Source: Vibrio algarum (GTDB taxonomy: Bacteria > Pseudomonadota > Gammaproteobacteria > Enterobacterales > Vibrionaceae). From it: a stretch of DNA of 64,000 nucleotides. Positions 36,182 through 45,990 of this stretch are shown here, in pieces. The notes beneath the pieces are model-generated. The model had not been told where the DNA came from. It ran no database searches and worked only from the letters and a program-made list of their open reading frames with translations. The translations under genes and the position numbers were made by a program. The stretch's first letter is position 1; each line of letters opens with the position of its first letter. Where the stretch lies: the NCBI RefSeq assembly GCF_028204155.1, contig NZ_JAQLOI010000001.1, forward strand, positions 992,001 to 1,056,000, in the 5' to 3' direction.

Positions 36182-37096
36182 TTATCCTTCCACGGCCTTT
36201 CTTAGAAAGCCATTTTGTTTTTTAAGCTGTATTTGTGCTTGCTGTTTATCCATATTTGTCAGCAGGATCAATATCGCCAGTTTCACATTATAGTCCGTAT
36301 CCAATAGAGTCAGTTTAGCTATTGATTCGTCACATTCTGTTGCTTGCATTACAATTCGAACGGCTCTTGCTATTAACTTTTTATTGGTCGCTTTTACATC
36401 TACCATTAGGTTTTGATAGCTTTTACCTAGTCGAATCATACTTGCAGTGGTTAACATGTTGAGTATAAGCTTTTGAGCTGTACCTGATTTTAATCTAGTT
36501 GAACCGGACAAGGCCTCAGGACCAACTACGGGGCTAATCGCTATTTTGGCAATTTCGGCGATAGTTGACGTTGGATTACATGAAATGGCGACGGTTGTTG
36601 CACCGAACTCGTTGGCTAACTCTAGGCCACCTATCACATAGGGGGTTCGGCCACTAGCTGCTATGCCAACAACAACATCATTATTATTAAGGTTTATGGC
36701 TTTGAGGTCATCTTTACCTAGTGCCGAAGAATCCTCAGCGCCCTCAACGGCTTTAAACATAGCTTGTTCTCCGCCAGCTATTAAGCCAACGACCATGTCA
36801 CTAGTGACCCCAAAAGTTGGAGGACATTCAGAGGCATCGAGTACCCCAAGACGGCCACTTGTTCCCGCACCCATGTAAATCAAGCGCCCCCCGCTTTTGA
36901 AGGCTTGTGTGATTTCATCGACGGCTTTCGCGATTTCCGGTATAACTTTTTCTACAGCGCAAGGGACGAGTTTATCTTGCTCATTGAGTTTTTTTACAAT
37001 CTCAACAGAAGAAAGCAGATCGATATCCATAGTTTTAGGATTTCGGCCTTCTGATACTAACTGAGATAAGGCGGACATTAGTGCTTCATTGGTCAT
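36182..37096 (-). CDS. murQ: N-acetylmuramic acid 6-phosphate etherase MurQ
   Basis: This 304-residue SIS-domain enzyme cleaves the lactyl ether of MurNAc-6-P to give GlcNAc-6-P. It has the motifs GGRLIYMGAGTSGRLGVLDASECPP and GIAASGRTPYVIGGL. The ATG at 37096 (MTNEALMSALSQLVSEGRNP) is preceded by GGAG and matches other vibrio MurQ starts; an in-frame start 12 codons upstream would run into anmK. It lies 13 nt downstream of anmK, one peptidoglycan-recycling operon. Confidence 0.95.
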   Translation of the reverse strand: MTNEALMSALSQLVSEGRNPKTMDIDLLSSVEIVKKLNEQDKLVPCAVEKVIPEIAKAVDEITQAFKSGGRLIYMGAGTSGRLGVLDASECPPTFGVTSDMVVGLIAGGEQAMFKAVEGAEDSSALGKDDLKAINLNNNDVVVGIAASGRTPYVIGGLELANEFGATTVAISCNPTSTIAEIAKIAISPVVGPEALSGSTRLKSGTAQKLILNMLTTASMIRLGKSYQNLMVDVKATNKKLIARAVRIVMQATECDESIAKLTLLDTDYNVKLAILILLTNMDKQQAQIQLKKQNGFLRKAVEG

Positions 37097-37109
37097 AAGA
37101 GTGCTCCGA

Positions 37110-38228
37110 TTACTCTGCTGGGTAGATAACACCTAGTGAGGCGTATCTAGAGGCTCCGGTCACTTCCGGTAAGTTGCTTGGTAATCCATTTATTCGTCTG
37201 TAAGCCAACCAAGCAAATGCAATGGCTTCCATATATTCACCATTTACTCCTCTATCATCGGTTGGGCAGACGGTCCAATCGGGAAGATGTGAACTAATGT
37301 TATTCATGAGTACCGGATTTCTGGCACCTCCGCCACATACTAATAATTCAGGCTTTTCTCCTGTTTTATAATGATTTAACTCCTGACATATTGTCATTGC
37401 ACTGAATTCTGTCAACGTTGCCTGGACATCTTGTGGGAGAAATTGAGTGTCGAACTGATTTAGTTTTTCCATTAGCCATTCGATATTGAATCGCTCTCTG
37501 CCCGTGCTTTTTGGTGGGCTTTGAGTAAAATAACTGTCTGCGCACAAGCGTTCTAACAGTTCTGGTATTACTTTACCTGATAAGGCATACAGGCCATCTT
37601 TATCATAGGTTTTACCTGTATGTTGATGAATCCAAGCATCCAACAACATATTACCCGGACCAGTATCATAGCCTATAGTGGGCCTGTTAGGCCTAAGTAC
37701 CGAAATATTGGCAATACCACCAATATTCAAAACAACCACACTAGAATGACCAGGTTGAAAAATGGTTCGATGAAAAGCGGGAACTAAGGGCGCTCCTTGC
37801 CCACCTAATGCCATATCTTTACGTCTAAAGTCAGCAACGGTCGTAATTCCGGTTTTAGCTGAAATGATATTGGCATCACCAAGCTGCATCGTAAATGGAG
37901 AGTCACCAGTAGGAAGGTGATACACAGTTTGGCCATGATTTCCAATAGCGATAATATCTGTTGCGTTCACAAATGCTTTTCGTAAAAGTTGTTTTACTGC
38001 ATCGGCATATAGGTGACCTAGCGAAGTGTCAAGCTGTCCAATTTTAACGATATCCGTAGGCTGGCCAGTGGCGAAGCTAAGAATGCCCGCCTTTGTCTCT
38101 TCTGGAATAGAGAAGCTATCGAATTCAATCAATGTTGTTTCTTTGTCATTAATTTCTACTAATGCAGTATCAATCCCGTCTAGGCTTGTCCCTGACATTA
38201 CACCGATATAGAGTGCCTTTTTATTCAT
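37110..38228 (-). CDS. anmK: Anhydro-N-acetylmuramic acid kinase AnmK
   Basis: This 372-residue ASKHA-fold kinase phosphorylates and hydrates anhydroMurNAc to MurNAc-6-P, the MurQ substrate. It starts MNKKALYIGVMSGTSLDGID and has the phosphate-binding and ATP motifs GIANISVL, GYDTGPGNMLLDAW and LLVCGGGARNPVLM. An in-frame start 11 codons upstream is less likely. It is divergent from nagZ, which releases the sugars it recycles. Confidence 0.95.
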   Translation of the reverse strand: MNKKALYIGVMSGTSLDGIDTALVEINDKETTLIEFDSFSIPEETKAGILSFATGQPTDIVKIGQLDTSLGHLYADAVKQLLRKAFVNATDIIAIGNHGQTVYHLPTGDSPFTMQLGDANIISAKTGITTVADFRRKDMALGGQGAPLVPAFHRTIFQPGHSSVVVLNIGGIANISVLRPNRPTIGYDTGPGNMLLDAWIHQHTGKTYDKDGLYALSGKVIPELLERLCADSYFTQSPPKSTGRERFNIEWLMEKLNQFDTQFLPQDVQATLTEFSAMTICQELNHYKTGEKPELLVCGGGARNPVLMNNISSHLPDWTVCPTDDRGVNGEYMEAIAFAWLAYRRINGLPSNLPEVTGASRYASLGVIYPAE

Positions 38229-38353
38229 ATAAATATCTGCCCTTGCTATAAAATATTTCAATTGGACAACATGCTGGAAAATTTATTATATCTAAGTAAC
38301 TTAAGGTTATAATCTTTTTTTGATTGTACATCAACATTTTCGGGAGTGTGTAA

Positions 38354-39337
38354 ATGGGTCCACTTTGGATTGATATTTCAGGATATGAATTAGATGCGGA
38401 AGATCGAGAGATTTTGCAGCATCCAACTGTCGGTGGATTAATTTTATTTGCTAGGAACTTCCATGATAATGAGCAGTTATTAGCTTTATGTAATGAGATC
38501 CGAAAAGTAAGTAAACATCGCCTGCTTATTGGCGTCGACCAAGAAGGTGGTTTAGTTCAACGATTTCGTAATGGATTTACGCCTATTCCAGCAGCACAAT
38601 CATTCTCACAATTGGAAAATGGAACCCAATTAGCCCAGCAAGCTGGTTGGCTGATGGCTGCTGAATTAATCGCTCATAACATAGATCTTAGTTTTGCTCC
38701 TGTTTTAGATAAAGGGCATGAATGTAAAGCAATACGAAGTCGTGCATTTGGTGAAGATATTCAAACTATATTGACCTATAGCTCAGCGTACATGAAAGGC
38801 ATGAAGCAAGTAGGAATGGCTACGACAGGCAAACATTTTCCTGGTCATGGCGGAGTCATCGCCGATTCACATCTAGAGACGCCTTATGATAATAGAAATA
38901 ATATATTTGAAACGGATATGGCTATCTTTAAGTCTCAAATTGAATCTGGAATTTTAGATGCAATGATGCCTGCTCACGTTATTTACCCGCATTACGATTC
39001 AGAGCCTGCAAGTGGATCAACCTATTGGTTGAAAGACATATTACGTAAAAAATTGGGTTTTTCTGGTGTGGTTTTTTCAGATGACTTGAACATGGAAGGT
39101 GCTTCGATCATGGGGTCTGCGGCAGAACGTGCGAAACAAGCTCTTGCAGCTGGTTGCGACATGCTGTTGCTTTGCAACAATCGAAACCGTAGCGTGGAAA
39201 TTTTGGATAGTTTGCCAATAACAACGTCTTTAGTTGGTGAATCCTTAGCTAAGAAGCAGAGTTTTACATTATCCGAGTTAAAGTTATCTCGAGAATGGAA
39301 AGATGCTAGTGAAGCGATGAAAAGGGTTATTGGATAA
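38354..39337 (+). CDS. nagZ: Beta-N-acetylhexosaminidase NagZ
   Basis: This 327-residue cytoplasmic GH3 enzyme removes GlcNAc from anhydro-muropeptides. It has GVDQEGGLVQRF, the GH3 catalytic loop KHFPGHGGVIADSH and the nucleophile Asp in VFSDDLNMEGA. There is no signal peptide, as expected. Product signalling to AmpR-type regulators is known elsewhere. It ends 9 nt from the btsR stop (convergent). Confidence 0.95.
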   Translation: MGPLWIDISGYELDAEDREILQHPTVGGLILFARNFHDNEQLLALCNEIRKVSKHRLLIGVDQEGGLVQRFRNGFTPIPAAQSFSQLENGTQLAQQAGWLMAAELIAHNIDLSFAPVLDKGHECKAIRSRAFGEDIQTILTYSSAYMKGMKQVGMATTGKHFPGHGGVIADSHLETPYDNRNNIFETDMAIFKSQIESGILDAMMPAHVIYPHYDSEPASGSTYWLKDILRKKLGFSGVVFSDDLNMEGASIMGSAAERAKQALAAGCDMLLLCNNRNRSVEILDSLPITTSLVGESLAKKQSFTLSELKLSREWKDASEAMKRVIG

Positions 39338-39346
39338 AAGACGTTA

Positions 39347-40072
39347 TTAAACGATTCCCAATTTTTCTTTTAGTAATTTTAAGTATCGACGGCTGACCGG
39401 TACAGTAAGATCATGTAGCGTAATGATTTCCGCTAAGCCGTTTTCTAACAATTTTATTTCTTTAATTGCTTTGGTATTAATTAAGTACTGTCTGTGACAT
39501 CGAAGAAGATCCGTCTTTTCTTCTAACACTTTGAGCGTTAACTGACTTGAGGCGGTTTGTTCAGCGCTTCGAATATGTACGCCACTTATATCACTAAATG
39601 CATATTCAACATCTTGAGTTGAAATGATCATTATCCTATTTAAACCAATACAGGGGATCTGTTCTAAGCGCGCAGGGGCGAGTATAGACAGATCGTGTTT
39701 GGCTATGGCTTTATTATGCTGCTTTACTAATCGACAGACTGTTTTGTCTAACCGTTTAATATCAATAGGCTTTAATAGGTAATCAAACGCGTTGTCTTCA
39801 AATGCTTGAATGGCATACTGATCAAATGCAGTAACAAATACCACCATTGGCATCGTATCTGGGTCCAGCATTGCGAGCAGCTCTATGCCTGTTACCTGAG
39901 GCATTTGGATATCTAAAAAAATAACATCAGGCTTTAAAGTATTTATTTTTTTGAGCCCTTCGATAGCATTGTTTGCTTGCCCGATGACGTCAATATTATC
40001 TGTGTCACGTAATAACTCTGACAGTTCTTCGCGAGCAAGTTGTTCGTCATCTATGACTAATGCAGTAAGCAT
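39347..40072 (-). CDS. btsR: BtsR, LytTR-type response regulator
   Basis: This 241-residue protein has a receiver domain (VIDDE at the start, phospho-acceptor Asp54 in VIFLDIQMP, Lys in LLKPID) and a C-terminal LytTR DNA-binding domain (about 135-240). It lies 17 nt downstream of the btsS stop. In E. coli BtsR activates the pyruvate importer gene; the matching repeat upstream of the CstA-family gene here suggests the same target. Confidence 0.92.
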   Translation of the reverse strand: MLTALVIDDEQLAREELSELLRDTDNIDVIGQANNAIEGLKKINTLKPDVIFLDIQMPQVTGIELLAMLDPDTMPMVVFVTAFDQYAIQAFEDNAFDYLLKPIDIKRLDKTVCRLVKQHNKAIAKHDLSILAPARLEQIPCIGLNRIMIISTQDVEYAFSDISGVHIRSAEQTASSQLTLKVLEEKTDLLRCHRQYLINTKAIKEIKLLENGLAEIITLHDLTVPVSRRYLKLLKEKLGIV

Positions 40073-40089
40073 TGTTATCCCTTATTGTG

Positions 40090-41760
40090 TTATTTCTCAT
40101 TAGGAATGATAAAGCTCATTTGAGTTAATTGGTTTTTTTCTACGTGAGTTTTTAGCTCCCCGTCACGCCCAAAGTAATTAGATAAGCGTTTGCTCACAAT
40201 TTGCATACCTAAACCCTCGTGGTCTTTTTTGGGTTCAACATAGCTACCAGCGTTGTCCTCAACAATTATTTCACACCCTAATTCGTTACATTGATTGTAA
40301 ATTTTGATCTTCCCACCCTCTAACATATGAGAGACACCGTGCTTTATTGAATTTTCCACTAAAGGTTGCAGGGTAAAGCTGGGTACCTTTTTATCCTGTA
40401 GCTCTAAGTCTATATCTACCTGAACCTCTAATCGATCGCTAAAGCGTGCTTTTTCGATGGTTAAGTAGGCATTAACGTGGGCTAACTCTTCTCTAAGCGT
40501 CACAGTTTCAATGTTTTGCTTAAGGTTACTGCGGAAAAAATGCGAGAGGTGCTGAATTAGCTCTCTTGCTTTATCCGGATTTTTACGGATAACAGCACTG
40601 ATAGTATTAAGGGCATTGAATAAAAAATGAGGGTTTACTTGAGCATGCAGGAGTTTTATTTCTGATTGAGACAATAGCATCTGTTGCTCTTGATAATCGC
40701 CATAAAGGATCTGACTAGAAAGCAATTGGGCTATACCTTCAGCCATGGACATATTGATTGTAGAAAACAGTTTTCTCTTTGGTTCGTATAGCTTTATCGT
40801 TCCGACAATTTTGTCTCCTGCTCTTAATGGAATAATGAGTGCAGAACCTAATTTACAGTTTTCAGAAAGAGAGCACTGATATGGATTATCCTTACCATCT
40901 AAATAAATGATGTCATTTTTTTCCATGGCATCAAGGGTACATTGTGAAGAAATAGGAGTGTTCGGTTTATGGTGGTCATCACCAATACCAACAAAAGCCA
41001 GTATTTTATTCGTATCTGTTATTGCTACAGCACCTACATTGGTTTCTTCATAAACAATACGAGCTATTCTTGCCGCATTTTTGGAGTTAAAACCAGTATT
41101 CAAAATACCAACGGATCGCTCCGCAATATTAAGAGCCCTTCGGGAGAATGTAGCTGAGTACTTTTCAAAGATAGTCTTTCTATCTTGTAGAATGCTCATA
41201 AAGAGCGCAGCCCCAACTGAGTTGGCAATAATCATTGGTGCTGCGATAGCTGAAACTAAGGTATAAGCTTGATCAAAGGGTTTTGCGACGATAAGCAGAA
41301 TTAACATCTGAATGATTTCAGCAAAAAGAGTAATTGAAAAAACCACACTAGGGTTAAATAACTGCTCAGGTTTGTTCTTTTTGACTAAATAACTATGTAA
41401 TACGCCGCCAATAACACCTTCAGCCGTAGTTGATATGGCACAAGCTATATCGGTAAAACCGCCTAAAGTGTAGCGGTGAATACCACCAGTAAAACCAACG
41501 GCAAAGCCAACGATTGGGCCGCCAAAGATACCGCCCATTACAGCGCCAATCGCACGAGTATTAGCGATAGCGTCATTGATTTGCAATCCAAAGTAGGTTC
41601 CCATTACGCAAAACAGTGAAAAAATTACGTAACAGTTAAGCTTGTTTTCAAGGCGATTTGAAATATTTAATAAGGGCAAAAAGACAGGTGTTTTACTGAG
41701 CATATAAGCTAAAACCAGATATACGCACATTTGTTGTAATAAAGAGAGAATTAATTCCAT
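40090..41760 (-). CDS. btsS: BtsS, LytS-type pyruvate sensor kinase
   Basis: This 556-residue membrane histidine kinase has an N-terminal 5TMR-LYT sensor (about 1-190, six hydrophobic segments), a GAF domain (about 215-355) and a LytS-type kinase core with His378 in LLHAQVNPHFLFNALNTI. The ATP-binding motif is in PLVENSIKHGV. E. coli BtsS binds extracellular pyruvate. It is first gene of the btsSR pair, divergent from aroF. Confidence 0.93.
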   Translation of the reverse strand: MELILSLLQQMCVYLVLAYMLSKTPVFLPLLNISNRLENKLNCYVIFSLFCVMGTYFGLQINDAIANTRAIGAVMGGIFGGPIVGFAVGFTGGIHRYTLGGFTDIACAISTTAEGVIGGVLHSYLVKKNKPEQLFNPSVVFSITLFAEIIQMLILLIVAKPFDQAYTLVSAIAAPMIIANSVGAALFMSILQDRKTIFEKYSATFSRRALNIAERSVGILNTGFNSKNAARIARIVYEETNVGAVAITDTNKILAFVGIGDDHHKPNTPISSQCTLDAMEKNDIIYLDGKDNPYQCSLSENCKLGSALIIPLRAGDKIVGTIKLYEPKRKLFSTINMSMAEGIAQLLSSQILYGDYQEQQMLLSQSEIKLLHAQVNPHFLFNALNTISAVIRKNPDKARELIQHLSHFFRSNLKQNIETVTLREELAHVNAYLTIEKARFSDRLEVQVDIDLELQDKKVPSFTLQPLVENSIKHGVSHMLEGGKIKIYNQCNELGCEIIVEDNAGSYVEPKKDHEGLGMQIVSKRLSNYFGRDGELKTHVEKNQLTQMSFIIPNEK

Positions 41761-41864
41761 ACAGTTAGCCCAGTATAAGTCATAGCAACGCCATCTTATG
41801 CGAGATTAGAAAAATTGAGTAGAATCTAGATCGTATTTATAACACTTGGCTGACAATATTTGCA

Positions 41865-41882
41865 TGTAAATATAAGTTTACA
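41865..41882. promoter_or_regulatory. Strong TyrR box upstream of aroF
   Basis: TGTAAATATAAGTTTACA is a perfect match to the TyrR consensus TGTAAA-N6-TTTACA, centred about 130 bp upstream of the aroF start. It predicts tyrosine-dependent repression of aroF-tyrA. Confidence 0.85.
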
Positions 41883-41887
41883 GTTAA

Positions 41888-41905
41888 TGTTTTTATTTAT
41901 TTACA
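41888..41905. promoter_or_regulatory. Weak TyrR box and likely -35 of aroF
   Basis: TGTTTTTATTTATTTACA has the outer TGT...ACA of a weak TyrR box and lies 23 bp (start to start) from the strong box. Its right half TTTACA (41900-41905) could be the -35 of a promoter with TATACT at 41921-41926 (15-bp spacer, short). TyrR bound across both boxes would block this promoter. Confidence 0.55.
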
Positions 41906-42002
41906 CTTGAAACTTTTATTTATACTGGTATTTTATGCGTTAAGTTAGCTGTTTTGAGTCACTGACGAAATTTATTGTAAAAAATTATTTACGGAATTAA
42001 AG

Positions 42003-43079
42003 ATGAAAAAAAGTACATTAAGTAATATCAACATCAGTGATGAACAGGTTTTAATCACACCAAGTGAATTAAAGAAAAAATTACCTCTTAGCGAAAATGC
42101 GAGGCAGTTTATTCAGGAATCTCGTCAAACGATTTCAGATATTATACATAAGAAAGACCACCGTTTATTGGTTGTTTGTGGTCCTTGCTCTATTCATGAT
42201 GTAGACGCAGCCATGGAATATGCAAAACGTCTTAAAGCCCTGTCTGCTCAACTGAATGACCAAATATACATTGTAATGCGCGTTTACTTTGAAAAACCAC
42301 GTACTACGGTGGGTTGGAAAGGTCTTATCAATGACCCTCAGTTAGATGGTACCTTTGATATCGAACATGGGTTACATGTAGGTAGAAAGCTATTGGTAGA
42401 TTTAGCTGAAATGGAAATTCCATTGGCTACGGAAGCATTGGATCCTATTAGCCCTCAATATCTCTCTGATACGTTTAGCTGGGCAGCAATTGGCGCAAGA
42501 ACTACTGAATCTCAGACGCATCGTGAAATGGCAAGTGGCCTTTCTATGCCGATTGGCTTTAAAAATGGGACAGATGGTAGCCTTTCGACTGCGATCAACG
42601 CGATGCAAGCAGCATCGTCTAGCCACCGTTTTATGGGGATTAATACTGAGGGACAGGTTGCTCTTCTTACTACGCAAGGAAACAGTAATGGTCATGTGAT
42701 ATTGCGTGGTGGTAAACAAACTAACTATGATTCTGTTTCAGTTGCTGAGTGTGAAGAAGAATTAGCTAAATATGAACTTGATGCCGCATTGATGATAGAT
42801 TGCAGCCATGCCAACTCACGTAAAGACTATCGTCGTCAAACTTTGGTTGCTGAGGATGCTATTTCTCAAATACGGGAGGGGAATAAATCGATTATTGGGT
42901 TAATGATTGAGAGCCATTTAAATGCAGGGAATCAATCATCAGATATTCCGTTAGATCAAATGGAGTATGGTGTTTCTATTACTGATGCATGTATTGATTG
43001 GCAGTCAACTGAGACATTATTATGTAATGCCCATGAAGAATTAGTGCCATTCCTACAAGATAGAGTTCAGGTTGAGTAA
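42003..43079 (+). CDS. aroF: DAHP synthase, tyrosine-sensitive type
   Basis: This 358-residue class I enzyme joins PEP and erythrose-4-phosphate, the first step of aromatic synthesis. It has VVCGPCSIHD, FEKPRTTVGWKGLINDP and GARTTESQTHREMASGLS. The start STLSNINISDEQVLITPSEL is closest to E. coli AroF, and it precedes tyrA as aroF does in E. coli. AroG type cannot be wholly excluded, but the TyrR boxes also favour AroF. Confidence 0.93.
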   Translation: MKKSTLSNINISDEQVLITPSELKKKLPLSENARQFIQESRQTISDIIHKKDHRLLVVCGPCSIHDVDAAMEYAKRLKALSAQLNDQIYIVMRVYFEKPRTTVGWKGLINDPQLDGTFDIEHGLHVGRKLLVDLAEMEIPLATEALDPISPQYLSDTFSWAAIGARTTESQTHREMASGLSMPIGFKNGTDGSLSTAINAMQAASSSHRFMGINTEGQVALLTTQGNSNGHVILRGGKQTNYDSVSVAECEEELAKYELDAALMIDCSHANSRKDYRRQTLVAEDAISQIREGNKSIIGLMIESHLNAGNQSSDIPLDQMEYGVSITDACIDWQSTETLLCNAHEELVPFLQDRVQVE

Positions 43080-43187
43080 TAAACCCTTGATTTAAGGTAT
43101 AATCTTAAACCAGAGTTTTAACGAACAGTGGAGCCGCTTTTAGCTGCTTCACTTTTTATTTAATTAACAAAGATAAAGGCAAATTTG

Positions 43188-44315
43188 ATGGCCGTTGAGT
43201 TAAATGAGTTACGTGATCAAATTGATGAAGTAGATAAGCAGATGATAGAGCTGTTAGTTCGTCGCTTATCTCTTGTTGAAAAAGTTGGTGAAGTAAAAAG
43301 TGAGCACGGTCTGCCCATTTATGCTCCGGATAGAGAAGCTGCAATGCTAGCATCTCGTCGACAAGAAGCAGAAAAGCGTGGAATTCCGCCTCAGTTAATT
43401 GAAGATATTTTGCGTAGAACCATGCGCGAGTCTTACGCAAGTGAAAAAGATTCCGGTTTCAAATGCTTAAATCCTTCTTTGCGTCCAGTTGTTATTGTCG
43501 GTGGTAATGGTCAATTAGGTAGTTTGTTTGGACGTATGTTTACGCTTTCTGGATATGAAGTGAAAGTGTTAGGCAGTAAAGATTGGGATAACGCTGACGA
43601 ATTGTTGCATGATGCAGGATTAGTGGTGGTCACCGTTCCAATACACCTAACAGCAAACGTAATAGATAAATTAAACAGGCTACCAGATGATTGTATTCTT
43701 TGTGACCTTACGTCGATAAAGTCGAAGCCATTAGAGCAGATGTTAAAAGTGCATTCAGGGCCAGTGGTCGGTTTGCATCCGATGTTTGGACCTGATGTTC
43801 CAAGTCTAGCAAAGCAAGTTATTGTTTATTGTGATGGTCGAGGCAATGAAGAGTACCAGTGGCTACTGAAGCAATTCGGTATTTGGGGTGCGAGTCTGTG
43901 TAATATTGATGCGAAAGAGCACGATCATGGTATGACGCTAATACAAGCGTTACGTCACTTTACGTCATTTGCTTATGGTCTTCATTTAAGCCGTGAGAAC
44001 CCTAATATAGATAAATTGCTTCAACTGAGCTCGCCTATTTATCGTTTAGAGTTGGCCATGGTAGGAAGACTGTTTGCGCAAGATCCAAACCTATATGCGG
44101 ATATTATTTTGTCATCAGAAGAAAATATCGAGATGATAAAACGATTTCACACCAGTTTTGGTGAAGCTATAAATGTATTGGAAGGCCATGATAAGGCCGG
44201 GTTTGTGGAAAGCTTTGAGAAGGTTAGTGATTGGTTTGGCGATTATTCACAGCAGTTTATGAATGAAAGTCAAAACCTGCTTAAGCAAGCTAATGACGCC
44301 ATCCATCGAGGTTAA
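43188..44315 (+). CDS. tyrA: Bifunctional chorismate mutase / prephenate dehydrogenase
   Basis: This 375-residue protein has an AroQ chorismate mutase domain (about 1-90, LRDQIDEVDKQMIELLVRRL) and an NAD-binding prephenate dehydrogenase domain (VIVGGNGQLGSLFGRMF, then LHPMFGPDV). It commits chorismate to tyrosine. The ATG at 43188 has AAAGG 8 nt upstream; a TTG just before it is in frame. It is cotranscribed with aroF. Confidence 0.96.
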   Translation: MAVELNELRDQIDEVDKQMIELLVRRLSLVEKVGEVKSEHGLPIYAPDREAAMLASRRQEAEKRGIPPQLIEDILRRTMRESYASEKDSGFKCLNPSLRPVVIVGGNGQLGSLFGRMFTLSGYEVKVLGSKDWDNADELLHDAGLVVVTVPIHLTANVIDKLNRLPDDCILCDLTSIKSKPLEQMLKVHSGPVVGLHPMFGPDVPSLAKQVIVYCDGRGNEEYQWLLKQFGIWGASLCNIDAKEHDHGMTLIQALRHFTSFAYGLHLSRENPNIDKLLQLSSPIYRLELAMVGRLFAQDPNLYADIILSSEENIEMIKRFHTSFGEAINVLEGHDKAGFVESFEKVSDWFGDYSQQFMNESQNLLKQANDAIHRG

Positions 44316-44355
44316 TACTCGCTTTTTTGTATTGCGCTAGCCTAGAGTAATTAAA

Positions 44356-44389
44356 AAAAGCCCTCTATTCATATGGATAGAGGGCTTTT
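44356..44389. terminator. Bidirectional terminator between tyrA and symporter gene
   Basis: AAAAGCCCTCTAT (44356-44368) pairs with ATAGAGGGCTTTT (44377-44389) over an 8-nt loop. Confidence 0.9.
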
Positions 44390-44471
44390 GATTAAGGATC
44401 CTATCTGATAATTACCAAGTTAACAGATAGTGGGGGTTGACCCTATTTTTCAAAGTTGTCGAAACAAAGAA

Positions 44472-45947
44472 TTAGTTTGATTCTGTTGCTGTTTTTAATT
44501 CGTCATTCTGGTCTTTCTTGAAAGCGACGAATACCGCTTTATTTTTAAATACGATTCTGTTCACTGCTAGAGCAAATACAACACAAGCTATTAATGTAAT
44601 CGCCATTAAGTGAATAAAGTGTAGACCAAATGGAGCAGTACCAAATGTGAAGTAGCCATATAGCGCTGTACCAAATACCACTGATAAAATTACTGATTCA
44701 GCACGTACGTTACGGAACATTAGGCCAGTAATAAATGCCGACAAGATAGGCATGCTTAGTAAACCATTTAGCTGTTGTAGTAAGTTAATCAAGCTATCGG
44801 CTGTTGCGAATGCAGGAACCAATAAGATAGCGATCAATACGAAGCTAATTGATACCACATTGTTTAGACGTTTAACGTTTGGTTCAGGATTAAAATACTT
44901 CTGGTGAATGTCACAAACATACAAAGCAGCAGAGGAGTTCAGTACAGAGTTAAAACTTGTTAATACTGCTGCTGCCATTACCGCTGCAAATGCACCTGAT
45001 AGATAGCTTGGAAGTAGATCACCAACGATACGACCATATGCTTGGTCACCAATGTCGCCGTACAATTTGTAAGAGACAATACCCGGAATAATTACGATTG
45101 CAGGAACAATAAGGATACGGATACAAGCAGCGGCTAGAACTCCTTTTTGTGCTTCTTTAACGTTTTCTGCTGCCATGGCGCGTTGGGTGATGGTTTGGTT
45201 AGTACTCCAGTAATATATCTGGATAAATAACATACCAGTTAACAGCGTAGGCCATGGGATAGGCGAGTCAGGTCCGCCTATCAACGTTAGGCGCTCTTCA
45301 GGAATACCTGAGAAGTCAAAATCAATGGCATTAAGAGATAGATATACAATCAATACTGCCATTAGAAGTAGGCCGACACCACTAAAAGTATCTGATACTG
45401 CAACGGCACGTAAGCCACCAAAAATAGCGTAAGCAGAGCCAACAACGGCAAACATGATAGCAATTGGCATAAGACCGATTTCAACATTAAACATGGTTTG
45501 CATGAACAGCGCACCACCATAAAGCATAGCTGGAAGGTAAATAAAGATGTTACCTAATAGGAATAAAGTTCCTACTGTTGCGCGGATATGCTTGCTGTTG
45601 TATCGACGTTCTAAAAGTTCAGTCGTTGTTGTACAGTTGTACTTGTAATATATAGGAACAAATACTTTGGCCAGAATGATTAGGCCGACGAACCCACAAA
45701 GTTCCCAAAGAGCAAGAAGTGCCATTTGGTTACCATTCATACCAACCAATTGGTCAGTACTTAAGTTAGTTAGTGTAATTGAACCTGCGATAAATACCCA
45801 AGAAAGCCCACCACCTGCAAGGAAGTAATCTTTAGCGCCTTCACCACGAGGACCTGCTTCTGCACACTTACGGTAAGTCAGGTAACCAACTAGAGCCGTA
45901 AGACCAAGAAATACGATTAGCTGAATGGCCGAATCCATATCTTTCAC
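44472..45947 (-). CDS. Sodium:solute symporter family transporter, probable sugar substrate
   Basis: This 491-residue SSS (SLC5) protein has about 13 hydrophobic segments. It shares with vibrio vSGLT the stretches DYFLAGG, the Asn/Thr-rich TM1 (SITLTNLSTDQLVGMNG), AIFGGLRAV and the region IYYWSTNQTITQRAMAAENVKEAQKG. The ATG at 45947 follows AAGGTGA. The upstream region carries two LacI/GalR-type operator sequences, which suggests a carbohydrate substrate. No catabolic genes adjoin it, so the sugar cannot be named. Confidence 0.87.
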   Translation of the reverse strand: MKDMDSAIQLIVFLGLTALVGYLTYRKCAEAGPRGEGAKDYFLAGGGLSWVFIAGSITLTNLSTDQLVGMNGNQMALLALWELCGFVGLIILAKVFVPIYYKYNCTTTTELLERRYNSKHIRATVGTLFLLGNIFIYLPAMLYGGALFMQTMFNVEIGLMPIAIMFAVVGSAYAIFGGLRAVAVSDTFSGVGLLLMAVLIVYLSLNAIDFDFSGIPEERLTLIGGPDSPIPWPTLLTGMLFIQIYYWSTNQTITQRAMAAENVKEAQKGVLAAACIRILIVPAIVIIPGIVSYKLYGDIGDQAYGRIVGDLLPSYLSGAFAAVMAAAVLTSFNSVLNSSAALYVCDIHQKYFNPEPNVKRLNNVVSISFVLIAILLVPAFATADSLINLLQQLNGLLSMPILSAFITGLMFRNVRAESVILSVVFGTALYGYFTFGTAPFGLHFIHLMAITLIACVVFALAVNRIVFKNKAVFVAFKKDQNDELKTATESN

Positions 45948-45977
45948 CTTTTGATTAAATTAAAAAAATATCGAACT

Positions 45978-45990
45978 GGAATCGTTTACA
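45978..45990. promoter_or_regulatory. LacI/GalR-like operator, proximal
   Basis: GGAATCGTTTACA lies 31 bp upstream of the symporter start and differs by two bases from the distal site at 46119-46131. It is placed to block transcription initiation or elongation. Confidence 0.5.

Noticed and set aside
43156..43440. Antisense frame over the start of tyrA
   Set aside because: It is a shadow of the tyrA codons with no start signal or recognisable family; similar long antisense frames over acnB, ftsH and nusA were dismissed for the same reason.
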